From Melampsora larici-populina 98AG31 (Eukaryota > Basidiomycota > Pucciniomycetes > Pucciniales > Melampsoraceae): a stretch of 64,000 nucleotides of DNA. Positions 26,076 to 36,222 of the stretch are shown one piece after another. The DNA lies in the NCBI RefSeq assembly GCF_000204055.1, contig NW_006768797.1:753380-817379 (forward strand), given 5' to 3'. Positions within the stretch are counted from its first letter, which is position 1. Each line of letters opens with the position of its first letter. The translations under genes were made by a program, and so were the position numbers. Under the pieces are notes generated by a model that saw nothing but the letters and a program-made list of their open reading frames with translations, was not told the origin of the DNA and searched no databases.

Positions 26076-26221
26076 TTGTGGTTGGTAACTTGTTATTAAC
26101 AAAAGGGAACGTCGGATAATTCGGACTTTTTACTGTAACGGTACTGATTCTCGGTTACTTTACAGTTTATTTGGGGTCAACAGCGATGATGTCATGGTTA
26201 CTTGCCAGCTGTTTACCACTA

Positions 26222-27611
26222 CACCAGGGGGTAATGGTCCTCGGCCTCGGCCGGCTCCAGTTTCGTTCCCAAAGTTTCGGTGAATAGAACCGCTCAGGAA
26301 CCGCTGGAACCGGTGTCGCCGATGCCGTTTCGGACACCGTTCCACGAACGGTTCAGGAACGAGCCCCCGTCAGCCACCGTTTGAGAACGGTGGCTGATGC
26401 GGTGGTGAGGTAGTTTCTTCGACACCGGCTGAAATCGGTGTCGAACTGAACAGTAACCGTGAGTGACTGTATGGAAATGGTCATGATGGATCAAAGATGA
26501 GCTTTTCATAACTTCTGCTTTGAGCTGGCTTGTCTTACGTTCACTTTCAGCTCTGGAATCTCATCACATTTTGTAATCCTGACATCAATTCACAAAGGAG
26601 TAGATATCCACAAACCAGCCAAGTTGTTATACAAGTTTGTGTACTGTTGGTGCCCCATCGTAACTCATCACTGACTTCACCTCATTTTGTATTATAAGAG
26701 CTTTGTGATAAATTAGTATATAGATCAATCTCCAAGCCACGATGTTTGGAATTCAAACCCGCACCTTTGTCTTGCTTTTCCTCGCTCTATCCCTGTGCTC
26801 ATTTCCAATCACATCCGCTCAACTCACCAAACCAACAGCTGTCAGCGACTCAACCACGGCCACTTGCAAGGCACAATGACGGCAACAAGCCGATCACTCT
26901 GGTAAACCAACTCCTGAACATTCATTCAGAGTTCAAGTTACAATTATCAGATTGTATCGATTAGAATGGTGTGTACAACACTTGTACCTCATGCCAAATT
27001 GGTACTGAAACCCAGGGTGAGGTGTTGGCGCTTTGTGTTGATTGAAAATGAACGATAGTCGTACACTTTCTTTCTTTTGGGGGTACATCACACCAAGTCA
27101 AGAATCTGTTTGACAATCCAAAGGCATTGGAATGACTTCTACCTGATTCGATTGTCTCAGACACGGGAGGTCTTTATTAATTCAGGAGCGCTTATGGCTT
27201 TAAATGAGAATTTGTTAGATATTTTATCGCCTGCATGGTGTAGTGGTGGAGTGCTCTAGTGACCGCCGTGTCTTCATGTTTTGGGTTCGAATCCTTTTGC
27301 ATGGTCAGCTTTTTGTAAACCGCTGGGCTGTGCTGTGCTTCCAGGATGTTCCAGGAACGGCTTGACCAACCGGAGGGAGCGGTTCCTCCGGTTTTGCAGG
27401 GAGAGTTCCAGGAACCGCTGGTCACGGTTCCACCCACCGTGACCAGTGGTCACGAAGGCGGTTTCCTTCCACCGCATTGTGCGGTGGTGGGAACCGCCTT
27501 CGTGACTGGAACATTGAAAACCTCTCAGAATGGTCTCGACTAAATTAAAAGTCGGACGTTTCTGAGCGGCTCCAAAAACGGTTATTGCGCGGTGCGATTT
27601 ACTCCCTGGTG
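26222..27611. mobile_element. Non-autonomous 1390-bp DNA element with TA target duplication
   Basis: The ends are CACCAGGGGGTAA at 26222 and TTACTCCCTGGTG at 27611, inverted with one mismatch over 13 bp. TA flanks both sides (26220-26221, 27612-27613). Repeat A2 preserves the empty site at 37232-37233, proving the insertion and the 2-bp duplication. The subterminal zones (about 26250-26460 and 27340-27540) are packed with GGAACCG/CGGTTCC-type motifs and local hairpins such as CCACCG...CGGTGG. No transposase was found. A TA duplication suggests Tc1/mariner-like mobilisation; the CAC end plus dense subterminal repeats would also fit CACTA/EnSpm. Confidence 0.85.
27236..27311 (+). ncRNA. tRNA-like sequence with A and B boxes inside the TA element
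   Basis: TGGTGTAGTGGTGGAGTG resembles an A box, and GGGTTCGAATCC is a near-perfect B box about 50 bp downstream. The acceptor and T stems pair poorly, so this is a degenerate tRNA or the head of a tRNA-derived SINE rather than a functional tRNA. Confidence 0.45.
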
Positions 27612-27825
27612 TAGTCCGAATTTCCCATTGAGTTCACTATCGTCAAAAAAGATTTCTTTTTCATTATCATTCACAATTATCGCTTTCTTTTTAGCGTGAT
27701 CAGAACATCATATCTGTTCAAAATTTCATTGATCATCTAAAGAAACATTATTAAAAGTACATTATCATCTAAAAAAGAAATCATCGCTCTAAAAAACCGT
27801 TATCAAACAACCGTTATCTTGACAA

Positions 27826-29301
27826 ATGAGTGACGATGGCAGTGAAGGCTTTGATTACAATTCTGCAAAAGAGGTTCATGATAAGCTTGAAGCCCTCAAA
27901 GCCGAGTATATCGCTGCAAACGGTTCTGTCAACAAATCAATGGGATGGGTTAGATCAAAATATTCCCAGATCGTCCCTTTCAACGCTCCTAACTGGTACC
28001 AGCAATGGTCTAAATTTGCTTCTGACCTTATCGAATTGGATGCAAATGAAAGCCGTCCAGTGTTTCACAATTCTACCCCAGTTCCAACTAGACCAGTGCT
28101 TTCAGCCGAAGATCCCGTCTATGTGTTTGATCTTGCGACGAATCCTGTATTCCCAGCTGACATTCTGCGCAGCCATCATTCTCAACGGCAAAAAACTCCT
28201 GACCGATCACGTCATACATCCCGCCATACATCGCGTCATCCAAGTATCAGAGAAGAAAATTCCGTTCCTATTCTTACTCAACAACAAATCGACGATGCTC
28301 AGAGAGTCAGGAACCTCTTGGATCACAAAAACCCTTCTTCAAAGAGGGGTAAAGATAAGCAGTCCAAAGATGTCGACAAAGAGTCTGATTCAGATATTTC
28401 AGAAACTGATGAGAAGTTGGCCAAGCACCAAAAGAGGTGGGATTATTTTCCTAGAACAACGGAAGGTCCTCAGTCAAAAGAACATTATACGCCAAGTGCT
28501 ATTCGATTCGCAACCGCTGTGGACGGCTATGCTACGAGTTTATCACAAGCAGTTAAAGGTTTCAACAATACGGTCAAACCGCCAGATTTTCCCGATAATC
28601 TATCAAAAAAACTCTTACAAGGAAGATATATCGATCTTCGAAGAATTAAGGGAGAGTATATCCAATCTAAGAAAGGTATGGCTCCCGCTCTCACAGTGGG
28701 AGGCCAAGATAAAAAACTTGAACTTCAGAATAAAATCTTGTCTAGAGAGCTTAACGACGCCCAAGAGTGGTTTTATTATTTTGATATTCTGCAAAAGACT
28801 TATCAAGAAGCCTTCCCGAGTTGCTATAAAGATTTTGTTCAATACGCCGAATTTATTAAAGAACAACATATGTCCGACGGGACGCAAGCAGATTGGAGAT
28901 GTGTCGCTAATTTTGATGCAGCTCTTCGAGGAAAGTTTGCTTCAAACAAGAACCTTTCTTTTGCTGACTGGGACCATCCTAAGCTTTCAACACTTAAGAC
29001 GAAATACATGGAAGGAGCTTATAATTTCCATAGTCCAGCAGCTTCGACAAGTAATTACCAACAAAATCAACAAAATCAATTTTGCCCTCAGACATTCGAA
29101 AAATTTAATCGGAAGAGAGCGAATACGCATCCTCAAAAGTCGGTTCCAAGGACTGAAAATTCACCTCTGTTCTTTGATGCGGACCATAAACACAAAGGCA
29201 CGTTTGCGATTGAAGATACCGGAGATGCCAAGGAGCCGGAACAGTTTTGTTATGAATGGAACCTTACTGGCAAGTGCAAGTACGGGAAAAACTGTCGTTG
29301 A
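27826..29301 (+). CDS. Gag-like protein of the Ngaro-like element
   Basis: 491 codons run from the ATG at 27826. The sequence is charged, with a His/Arg/Ser-rich linker (RSRHTSRHTSRHPS) at about residues 125-140, an acidic patch (ESDSDISETDEK), and helical regions typical of structural proteins. The C-terminus is the start of a CCCH zinc finger, C-x8-C-x5-C, cut by TGA at 29299-29301. The expected x3-His follows in frame (LHRC), so the finger was probably complete in the ancestor. The initiator has C at -3 and A at +4, a weak context. The protein presumably packages element RNA. A second long frame overlaps it in +1. Confidence 0.7.
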   Translation: MSDDGSEGFDYNSAKEVHDKLEALKAEYIAANGSVNKSMGWVRSKYSQIVPFNAPNWYQQWSKFASDLIELDANESRPVFHNSTPVPTRPVLSAEDPVYVFDLATNPVFPADILRSHHSQRQKTPDRSRHTSRHTSRHPSIREENSVPILTQQQIDDAQRVRNLLDHKNPSSKRGKDKQSKDVDKESDSDISETDEKLAKHQKRWDYFPRTTEGPQSKEHYTPSAIRFATAVDGYATSLSQAVKGFNNTVKPPDFPDNLSKKLLQGRYIDLRRIKGEYIQSKKGMAPALTVGGQDKKLELQNKILSRELNDAQEWFYYFDILQKTYQEAFPSCYKDFVQYAEFIKEQHMSDGTQADWRCVANFDAALRGKFASNKNLSFADWDHPKLSTLKTKYMEGAYNFHSPAASTSNYQQNQQNQFCPQTFEKFNRKRANTHPQKSVPRTENSPLFFDADHKHKGTFAIEDTGDAKEPEQFCYEWNLTGKCKYGKNCR

Positions 29302-29371
29302 CTCCACAGATGTGTTCGTAATTTTTGGGTTTCTTGTTTTTATCAAAATTATTTATTTTATTACCTATTAA
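27836..29371 (+). other. Long open frame overlapping gag in +1 (511 codons)
   Basis: From the ATG at 27836 (A at -3, G at +4, a strong context), only 10 nt after the weak gag ATG, a frame stays open for 511 codons to 29371. It passes the gag stop. The product would be rich in Ile, Leu, Ser and Lys and ends hydrophobic. It may be a shadow of gag codon use; it is reported because of its length and its start context. No homology was recognised. Confidence 0.25.
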
Positions 29372-29477
29372 AGAGATTCTAGCGCTGTTGCTGACATTCA
29401 AGTTTATTCAGAATGTTAAAGGATGTAGAAGGGAACATTCAGGATTCCAACATGAGTGAAGAGAAATCTTCTGCTAA

Positions 29478-31448
29478 CCGGTTGGTATTTTTTATTGTTT
29501 GTTTGAGGAGCCAGTTTCTTATTTGTGCAAGAAACTGACTTCTAAGTTTATTATTAGGATAAACTCTTCGGCATTAATTTTTGTAAACGACAAAATTTTC
29601 CCGGAGTCAGATCCAGATCAGAAGTTTTTGCAAGGTTACATTTGGGACGGTGTGAATCCTATTGGTTGTTCCCCTGCGATTGAATCAAGTCTTTACGCAA
29701 GACCTTTTCCGGATGCTCCTTCGTTGGAAGAAGATAAAGAAGCAGCTTTCATCCTTAAGCAATATCATTACATATTTAAGATTAAAACTCCTATTAAAAT
29801 TGATAAGCTAGAGGCGCTTTTGGTAGATCATCCCAACCGCCCTTTTGTAGATTCGGTTCTCAAAGGTTTGAGAATAGGTTTTTGGCCAAGCTCAGATCTT
29901 CCATCGGACGAAGTCATAGAAGGTCCAAATCATATTTCATGTGAAGAACATCAAACGCTTCTTGAAGAACAATGTCAAGAAGAAATTGACAAAGGAAGAT
30001 TTTCAGATGAATTTTCGACGTTGCTGTTAGGAATGAAAGTAATTCCGCTTCTCATGGTATCGAAAAAAGATTATTTAAAGATGAGGGTATGTTCTAACAT
30101 GAGTGCGGGAAAGCCATCGCCTAACGATCTTATCGATAAGGACAACATTGATGTTACTTATGATTCACTGAAAACTTTCATTCCTTTTCTAATTGATATG
30201 AAGAGAGAATTTGGGGAAGTCAACTTATTTAAGTCGGACGTCGAAGGAGCTTTTAGAATGATTCCTCTTCATCTGCAATATCAAATTCGTCAGATATATC
30301 GCATCAGAAAAAAATATCGAGCGGATCTAATGCTTTGTTTTGGCTCGTCAGCTTCTCCACACATATTCTGTGGAGTATTTTCTTTAGTACTTTGGATCGC
30401 GGAGTTTGTCTTCGATATCAAATACATGAATAATATGATGGACGATGTATGGGGCGTTTGTTCAACAAGCCATCTCGTCAATTTTAAAGGCCATCGAATT
30501 CCAACACCCCAAGCAAAACTTCTTAATTTATTCGACATCTTAGGAATCCCTTGGGTTTGGAAGAAAAAATTACATGGTCCAATTATAGAAATTATAGGTC
30601 ATGTCGTAGATTCAGAGAAGATGATTTTCTATCTTCATCCAGATAAAAAATTGAAACTAATTAAGACTGTTGAAGACTTTGTGGCAAAACCGAAGCATTC
30701 TTTGAAGGACTGGCAGGAACTTTTAGGTCATACGTCATGGGCATGTACTTCAATGCCTTGGGGGAGATTTGCATTGCAAAGCTCCTATGAGAAGATTGCT
30801 GGCAAGACTGAACGGTATCTCAAAGTTCCAGTTAGTAGGGAAATTCAAGAAGATTTACATTGGTTAATTGGTTTCTTCAAAGCATCCGATGGCGTTAAGG
30901 TCCTGGAATCATCAAGATGGGGAGTAGTGGACGCAGATTCAGTTTTCTTTTCAGATGCTTGCATGACGGGTATAGGAATCTGGGAACCTGGTTCCTGTTT
31001 AGGTTTCTATTTCATTTTTCCTCCCCCAAGTCGTAATATTTTCTGGGCTGAATTATTGGGAGTTATTTCAGCGATAGATATTGGTATTAATAAGGGTTCA
31101 AAACGTATTTTTGTTCATTCAGACAGCAAGCTGGTAGTTGACCTGTTTAGTTCTCACTGTCCTAATTGGATAGTCAGGCCATTATTTCATTATATAATTA
31201 ACCGTTTATTGCAGGCCAAGGCCGACATTCGCGTTATGCATGTATCAGCGGACAACAATTCAGAAGCTGACCAATTATCTCGTCAGAAAGTCTTGTTAAA
31301 CAAGGAAACATACGAGCCCCTTTGTTGGTCAATCAAAGCAGCGTCAATTTCGTATTTAAACGTCACTTCTTCTCTTTCGTCTGGAGGTTTACAACAAAAT
31401 TTATCAGTCTCAAACGATCATATGCAACCATGGGTAGATCTTCAATGA
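29478..31448 (+). CDS. Reverse transcriptase/RNase H polyprotein of the Ngaro-like element
   Basis: The frame opens at 29478, and coding similarity to RT begins by about 29900. RT motifs are KSDVEGAFRMIP (30230 region), the hydrophobic segment with LCFGSSASPHIF, and the active site MMDDVWG with Asp-Asp at 30441-30446. RNase H follows with SDACMTGIGIWEPG, the Glu in FWAELLGVISAID, VHSDSKLVVDL and DNNSEADQLSR, so its acidic residues are present. No ATG occurs in the first 178 or so codons, and the frame is -1 relative to gag. Synthesis therefore needs frameshifting, splicing or a non-AUG start. The stop overlaps the next gene as ATGA. There is no protease or integrase. Confidence 0.88.
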   Translation, partial: PVGIFYCLFEEPVSYLCKKLTSKFIIRINSSALIFVNDKIFPESDPDQKFLQGYIWDGVNPIGCSPAIESSLYARPFPDAPSLEEDKEAAFILKQYHYIFKIKTPIKIDKLEALLVDHPNRPFVDSVLKGLRIGFWPSSDLPSDEVIEGPNHISCEEHQTLLEEQCQEEIDKGRFSDEFSTLLLGMKVIPLLMVSKKDYLKMRVCSNMSAGKPSPNDLIDKDNIDVTYDSLKTFIPFLIDMKREFGEVNLFKSDVEGAFRMIPLHLQYQIRQIYRIRKKYRADLMLCFGSSASPHIFCGVFSLVLWIAEFVFDIKYMNNMMDDVWGVCSTSHLVNFKGHRIPTPQAKLLNLFDILGIPWVWKKKLHGPIIEIIGHVVDSEKMIFYLHPDKKLKLIKTVEDFVAKPKHSLKDWQELLGHTSWACTSMPWGRFALQSSYEKIAGKTERYLKVPVSREIQEDLHWLIGFFKASDGVKVLESSRWGVVDADSVFFSDACMTGIGIWEPGSCLGFYFIFPPPSRNIFWAELLGVISAIDIGINKGSKRIFVHSDSKLVVDLFSSHCPNWIVRPLFHYIINRLLQAKADIRVMHVSADNNSEADQLSRQKVLLNKETYEPLCWSIKAASISYLNVTSSLSSGGLQQNLSVSNDHMQPWVDLQ

Positions 31449-31939
31449 AAAAATCGCCTCTTAAGAATATTACTATAGAAGAATTACAAAAATTGTCAAA
31501 TAAAGATCAACAATCTACTGTGTCTAAGTCTACTCTTATTAAATATAAATCTGGTTTCAAAAGTTTTGCTAACTTCTGTGTTCTGTTCAAATATGAGTTA
31601 AACCCATGTGTTCAGTATTTATGTGAATTTGTTTCTTTCACAAGTCGCTCAATTTCTCCAAGATCGGTCCGCGCTTATTTAGTAGGAATTCGTCACATTT
31701 TCAAATTAAATTTTCCTTCAATCAAATGTTACACTCTTCATCAAGACGTCAAGGACTGTATGAAAACTTGCGTTAAAGAATGGTCAAAGCCGGTAGTTAG
31801 GAAGAATCCCCTTTCTCTTCGTCAAATTGAATCGGTAGTTTGTCAATCTTCTGGTTCACATGATGACAGGTTGTTTTTAGCAATGTTAGGTATTGGATTC
31901 GGTGGTCTTCATCGATTAGGAGAAATGATGATTCCCAAT

Positions 31940-34900
31940 CAACACACAAACCGTACCGCAGCGCAGTGGAAAACGGTCCCGGCAGCGGTACGGTACGGTC
32001 TAACTGCCAAACCTCAGTGTAGCCGTAGTGAAGTTAACATAATTACTCGGTCAAAACCAGACTACGGTGAGGTCTACCCGTAGTGGACCGCACCGTAGTC
32101 ACCGTAGCCACCGTAGTCTACGGTCGACTACGATCAAAAAATCGAAAAAGTTACCAAAAGAATTAAATTGACCATAGAGTTAAAGAAAGATACATTGAAT
32201 TAAGATAGTTGTAATTATGTGATAAGTAATTCAATAGTGATAAAAGAGAGAAAATATCAATGAGATCATGAAAGGGAACAAGAAGATAGAAAGGTAAACA
32301 TGTATAAAGACTTAAATCTCCTTGTTCTTCTTTTTCCCTTCGCGCAATTCATGGTCTAATAAGTAGGTCACTGCTTCCTGAAACTTACCTGAAGGCACGG
32401 CCTTTCCCCTTAGCCATTCTCGGCAAGCAACAGACTGTGAGACAGTGGAGGGCTTCATCGAGCCTCTACTTGACACCGCGATGTCGGCAGCCGACGAAAA
32501 AGTCCGCTCAACCGAGCATGAAGTACCAGGTAGGGCCAAGTAATCCCGGGCCATGGTGGCTAATATTGGGAAGGCCTTTTCGTTACTCTACGCAGTCAAA
32601 TGCAATATCAGTAAAGAGTGTATAGGAGTCATGTGAGGAGATAGTTGTACTCACTGCCCACCAGTCAAGCGCACTGGTTCCTTTGCCAATTGGATTGGCA
32701 CCCTCGAGATAACGTTTCAATTCAGTTTTGACATCCTGAACATTTTCAGTCGCCAGCGCCGCTGGAAACATGTTATCCTCGTCCTCGTCACTTGCATCTG
32801 GTAGATTGGGCTCAACAACTTTGACCGAAGGTGCACGTGGTGCTGGCATATCTTCTGCGTACTGAGAAAAGATGGCGTCCATTGATATACTTGCCTGGAT
32901 GGCGACATCGGGGTAGAACTTGTTGATATAGTTCATTCTGTGTCAAGGGTTGAGGATTGTCGCCATCTGGACAACCTCGGTTTCGGCGGCCTCATTGGCG
33001 TACTGTTTGAGATGCTTGAACATTTCGCTAATCATTCCGTCGAGGCTGGGATAGGTACTGTCACGTTGCAGTTGAAGTAACTCAGATTGCACCTTACGAT
33101 ATTCGGACAATACTTTGCACCCTGAGGCGAAATCACCTTCCATGCGATGGGTGGCACGCTCAAATACCTGCAGTGGTGTGAATGTTTTTCAATTCAAAGT
33201 GATCCTTCAAGACATATAAAAGGAAGACAAGCATACCTCAAGAACTTTGTTCACAGAGCGCACAGTGTTCCATTCTTCTTCTGAAATACTTAACCCTTGG
33301 AAGAAGTGATTAGTCTTCGAGTCAGTATGCAGCATACTATTGATAATCTAATGTGCAAATATAAAAATGGTTAGGTAAGACCACATCAATAAGTCAATGA
33401 GTAAAGTTATTGATTTACCTCATGTCCAGCTGCCGCACGCCTTCGACTATCAGCCTTTGCATTCCACCTTACTCCCCATCCATGAATGATGCTCTTGAGA
33501 CCTTGGGCTTTGGCGCGCGAGTTGAACCATTGCCGGCGCGAGGAGCTTGAACAGATCAAAGATATGATCTTATCGCACTATAGTAAGAGAATATCAAAAG
33601 TGAGCTGCTATACGCACAAAGATTGAAGAAAAGGAAATCACAAATCAACCTTCAATAAGGCCCGTTTGACCAGCTCGGTCGTATCAGTTAGTTCACCACT
33701 TTCACACTCTTCGTCTTCACCGTCAGGATTGATAGATGTGGGTTCTAAACCCGCATCATCTTCATCAGATGATGACTGAACTGCTATGTCGTCCTGACCG
33801 GAATTGAGAACCAAGGTTGGTATTGGAACAGTTGCCCCCGGTTGAGTTGTTGGTTTAGTATGGCCTGCTGATATGTTCATCGTCTTGAGACCGTACTTGA
33901 CAACGAGGGCGAGTTTATGACAATAACATCGGACGTGGTTTGCTTCAGAGTTCCAGTAGACTGATTCATCCGCGTTCCAGAACATCTTCTCAAGTTCATC
34001 GGCCATAGTTTTGTTATTGGCACCTGAGTCTGTAGTTTGAGCTAATATCTGGTGATTGTAATAGTATAAGTCAGATTTAAATAAATATATAGATGAAACA
34101 ATTAGATAAGAAACAACTGGAAACTACCTTTTTGTGAAGTCCATGTTTGATTAGGAACTTCCCAACTGGTCTAGCGAGCAAGACACCACAGTGGTGCCAT
34201 GTTACTAGCTTCAAAGTAAGATGACTGGTTTGATACTTCCAGTTTGAATCGATCCATGTTGCAGTTACACCAATGAAAGCGAGACGATTGCCCTTGGTCG
34301 TCCATCCATCGTGGACAAGGCATATCTTGCTCTTGCTATCCTGTAGGTTTCAATGTTCAAACTGGATTAGGCTTGCATACAAGTCCAAAATAAACCATTT
34401 GGAAACACAAACCTTGATTTTGCTTAATAGCTGGTCATACATTGAAAAATATAACTCGTTTGCAGTGGTAGCTGCCCAAGTCGGGCTCCTGAGATCGGCC
34501 TTATCGTGGGTGAGGTGGAATGCGGCCCAGAGGGTAGGATCTTGGAATCAAACCCAAGGTAGTGCATGTCGTAAAAGCCAAATGACCAAGAGGACATTCA
34601 GAATGTCGACGCTGAAAGGAGGTCGGGAGATGAAAGAGTTCATTAAAGCCGCTGATGAACTGGTGGCTGACGGTTTGGTTGAGGTAGAAGCTTCGCGTGC
34701 GGCCTTGCGTTCTTGATACGTCATTGGAAGTCCATGATTTGGATCTTTCATCACATTTGCACGGCCTTCACAAGGTTGCCGATTTTTACCGCCGTCTTGA
34801 TGACAGTAAAGATTGCTGTTTCCATTGATTCCTCGCGTGAACGTTTCAGGACAGTATTTGCATTTGTAGCCACGTAGCACACCAATTGGCTGGGAAAAAA

Positions 34901-36222
34901 AATTGAGAAATAAATATATGAAATAGATGAGAAATAAAAACATGAGGAAGAAGTCAGTTACATAGCTTTGATCAGTATTATAGAAATGCACAAACATCAT
35001 CCTTGACCCACACGGGGTCCGGTTTGAAATACGACAAAAGGTGAGTGACAGCTTTGCTTTGCGTTCTTTTAAACGGCTTCTCTTGAGGCGCTTCGGGGCT
35101 TGCTTGATCCACATCGACACCTTTGGGGACAGTGAGGTCCTGAGATGATTGAATAATGAAGGCGACATCAATATACATCGATATTGGAAGTTGAAATGAT
35201 GATAACATAATACATCTACTTACAGTCACTTTGGACCGAGTCGTGACTTTCTTTGTCTTCTTCTTTTGAGTTTTTTTCGCTGGTGCAGACTGCACATCTT
35301 TTTTTCAAGCCCTTTTGGGTAGTTGAGATGGCTCATCGTCGTTGGCTGCTGCGCGCTTCTTTGACTGGGTTGGGGTATGAGGGTCTCCAGACGGTTCTTC
35401 AGAAGTCTCTTCTTGGTCTTCTGAATCTTCATCATTGCCTTCTGTTTTGTTGCCTTCCGTTTCTTCTTTGCCTTCATCATCGCCAGGTTGATACAATGAT
35501 AGACGCGAGTCCGCGGAAGTTGATACATAATTGGGATCTTTACGAGCGGGGCTTGGTCGAGTAGAGCGTCGAGGGGTACGTGGTTGAGATTGTGAAGAAT
35601 TTGTTGAAGGTACAGCGAGTTGAGAGGCAGGAGCAGATATGAAAGAGGCCATAGACTGCGCCTCTTGTGACGTTCCGTGTTTTCTACGCATATAGAACAA
35701 ATGGAAAAAGAAACGAGGGGTAATTGGGATGATAAAATAGAAAAGGAATAGAAAGTCGATGAATGACGGAGGATTATCGGGGTAATAAAAGAGAAAACGT
35801 AAACATAAAATGTAAGAAGTAGAGTGGAGGAAGGGGAGGGAATGCAAAACTTACATCACTTCCTTTCCTATCCCTTGCTTGGACGTGTCGTAGAGCCAAA
35901 ATAGGCCATCTCGATTGGGCCTGCATCGCCAATTTGGGTGATATGAGCTATGACAAGGGTGGAAATAGAAACACATTTCTGAATCGAGAAAGAATGTGGT
36001 AATTTTTGAAAAATTTACCGTAGTGATCGTAGGCCACTACAGACTACGGTTCGTATATGTAGAAATTGCTGAGCAGCGGTACGGTACCTCCCCAATATTA
36101 CTGGGGGTTTTCCACACTACGGTGCGGCCGGACCGCAGCCAGTCGGACCGCAGCCTACGGTGTCCAGACCGTACCGCACCGCACCGTTGGCCGTATTTCC
36201 CTGCGGTCCGGTTTGTGTGTTG
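31940..36222 (-). mobile_element. hAT-2, complete hAT element nested in the recombinase gene
   Basis: The ends are CAACACACAAACCG at 31940-31953 and its exact inverse ending at 36222, 4283 bp in all. The flanks are TCCCAAT (31933-31939) and TCCCGAT (36223-36229), a target duplication of 7-8 bp with one difference, as for hAT. Both subterminal zones (about 31955-32130 and 36019-36200) carry many CCGTAGT/ACTACGG and CGGTACGG motifs in both orientations. The transposase gene runs on the minus strand and holds three TGA stops. Confidence 0.92.
32312..35652 (-). pseudogene. hAT-2 transposase, three in-frame TGA stops
   Basis: Minus-strand exons begin at 35652 (MASFISAPAS). They run through 35652-35224, a short exon from 35139, 34889-34413 (BED-like finger YKCKYCPETF with a downstream CHQDGGKNRQPC), 34340 on (CLVHDGWTTKGNRLAFIG) and the exon containing NHVRCYCHKLALVVKYG. 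The last exon is the dimerisation region (SVERTFSSAADI) ending at 32312. Layout and intron positions follow hAT-1. Stops interrupt the frame at 35307-35305, 34550-34548 and 32945-32943, each TGA after a T and each at a place where Arg is plausible. No frameshift was noticed. The element would need an outside transposase to move now. Confidence 0.85.

Larger units (their letters stand above)
26076..27697 (+). repeat. Split repeat A1 (interrupted)
   Basis: Segments 26076-26221 (146 bp) and 27614-27697 (84 bp) together match A2 at 37088-37317 (230 bp). The visible difference is CGTCAAAAAAG here against CGTCGAAAAAG in A2. The interruption is the TA-flanked element. Confidence 0.93.

Noticed and set aside
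29415..29530. Possible short intron linking a small ATG frame at 29413 to the RT frame
   Set aside because: Candidate donor and acceptor pairs tried by eye do not restore the RT frame.
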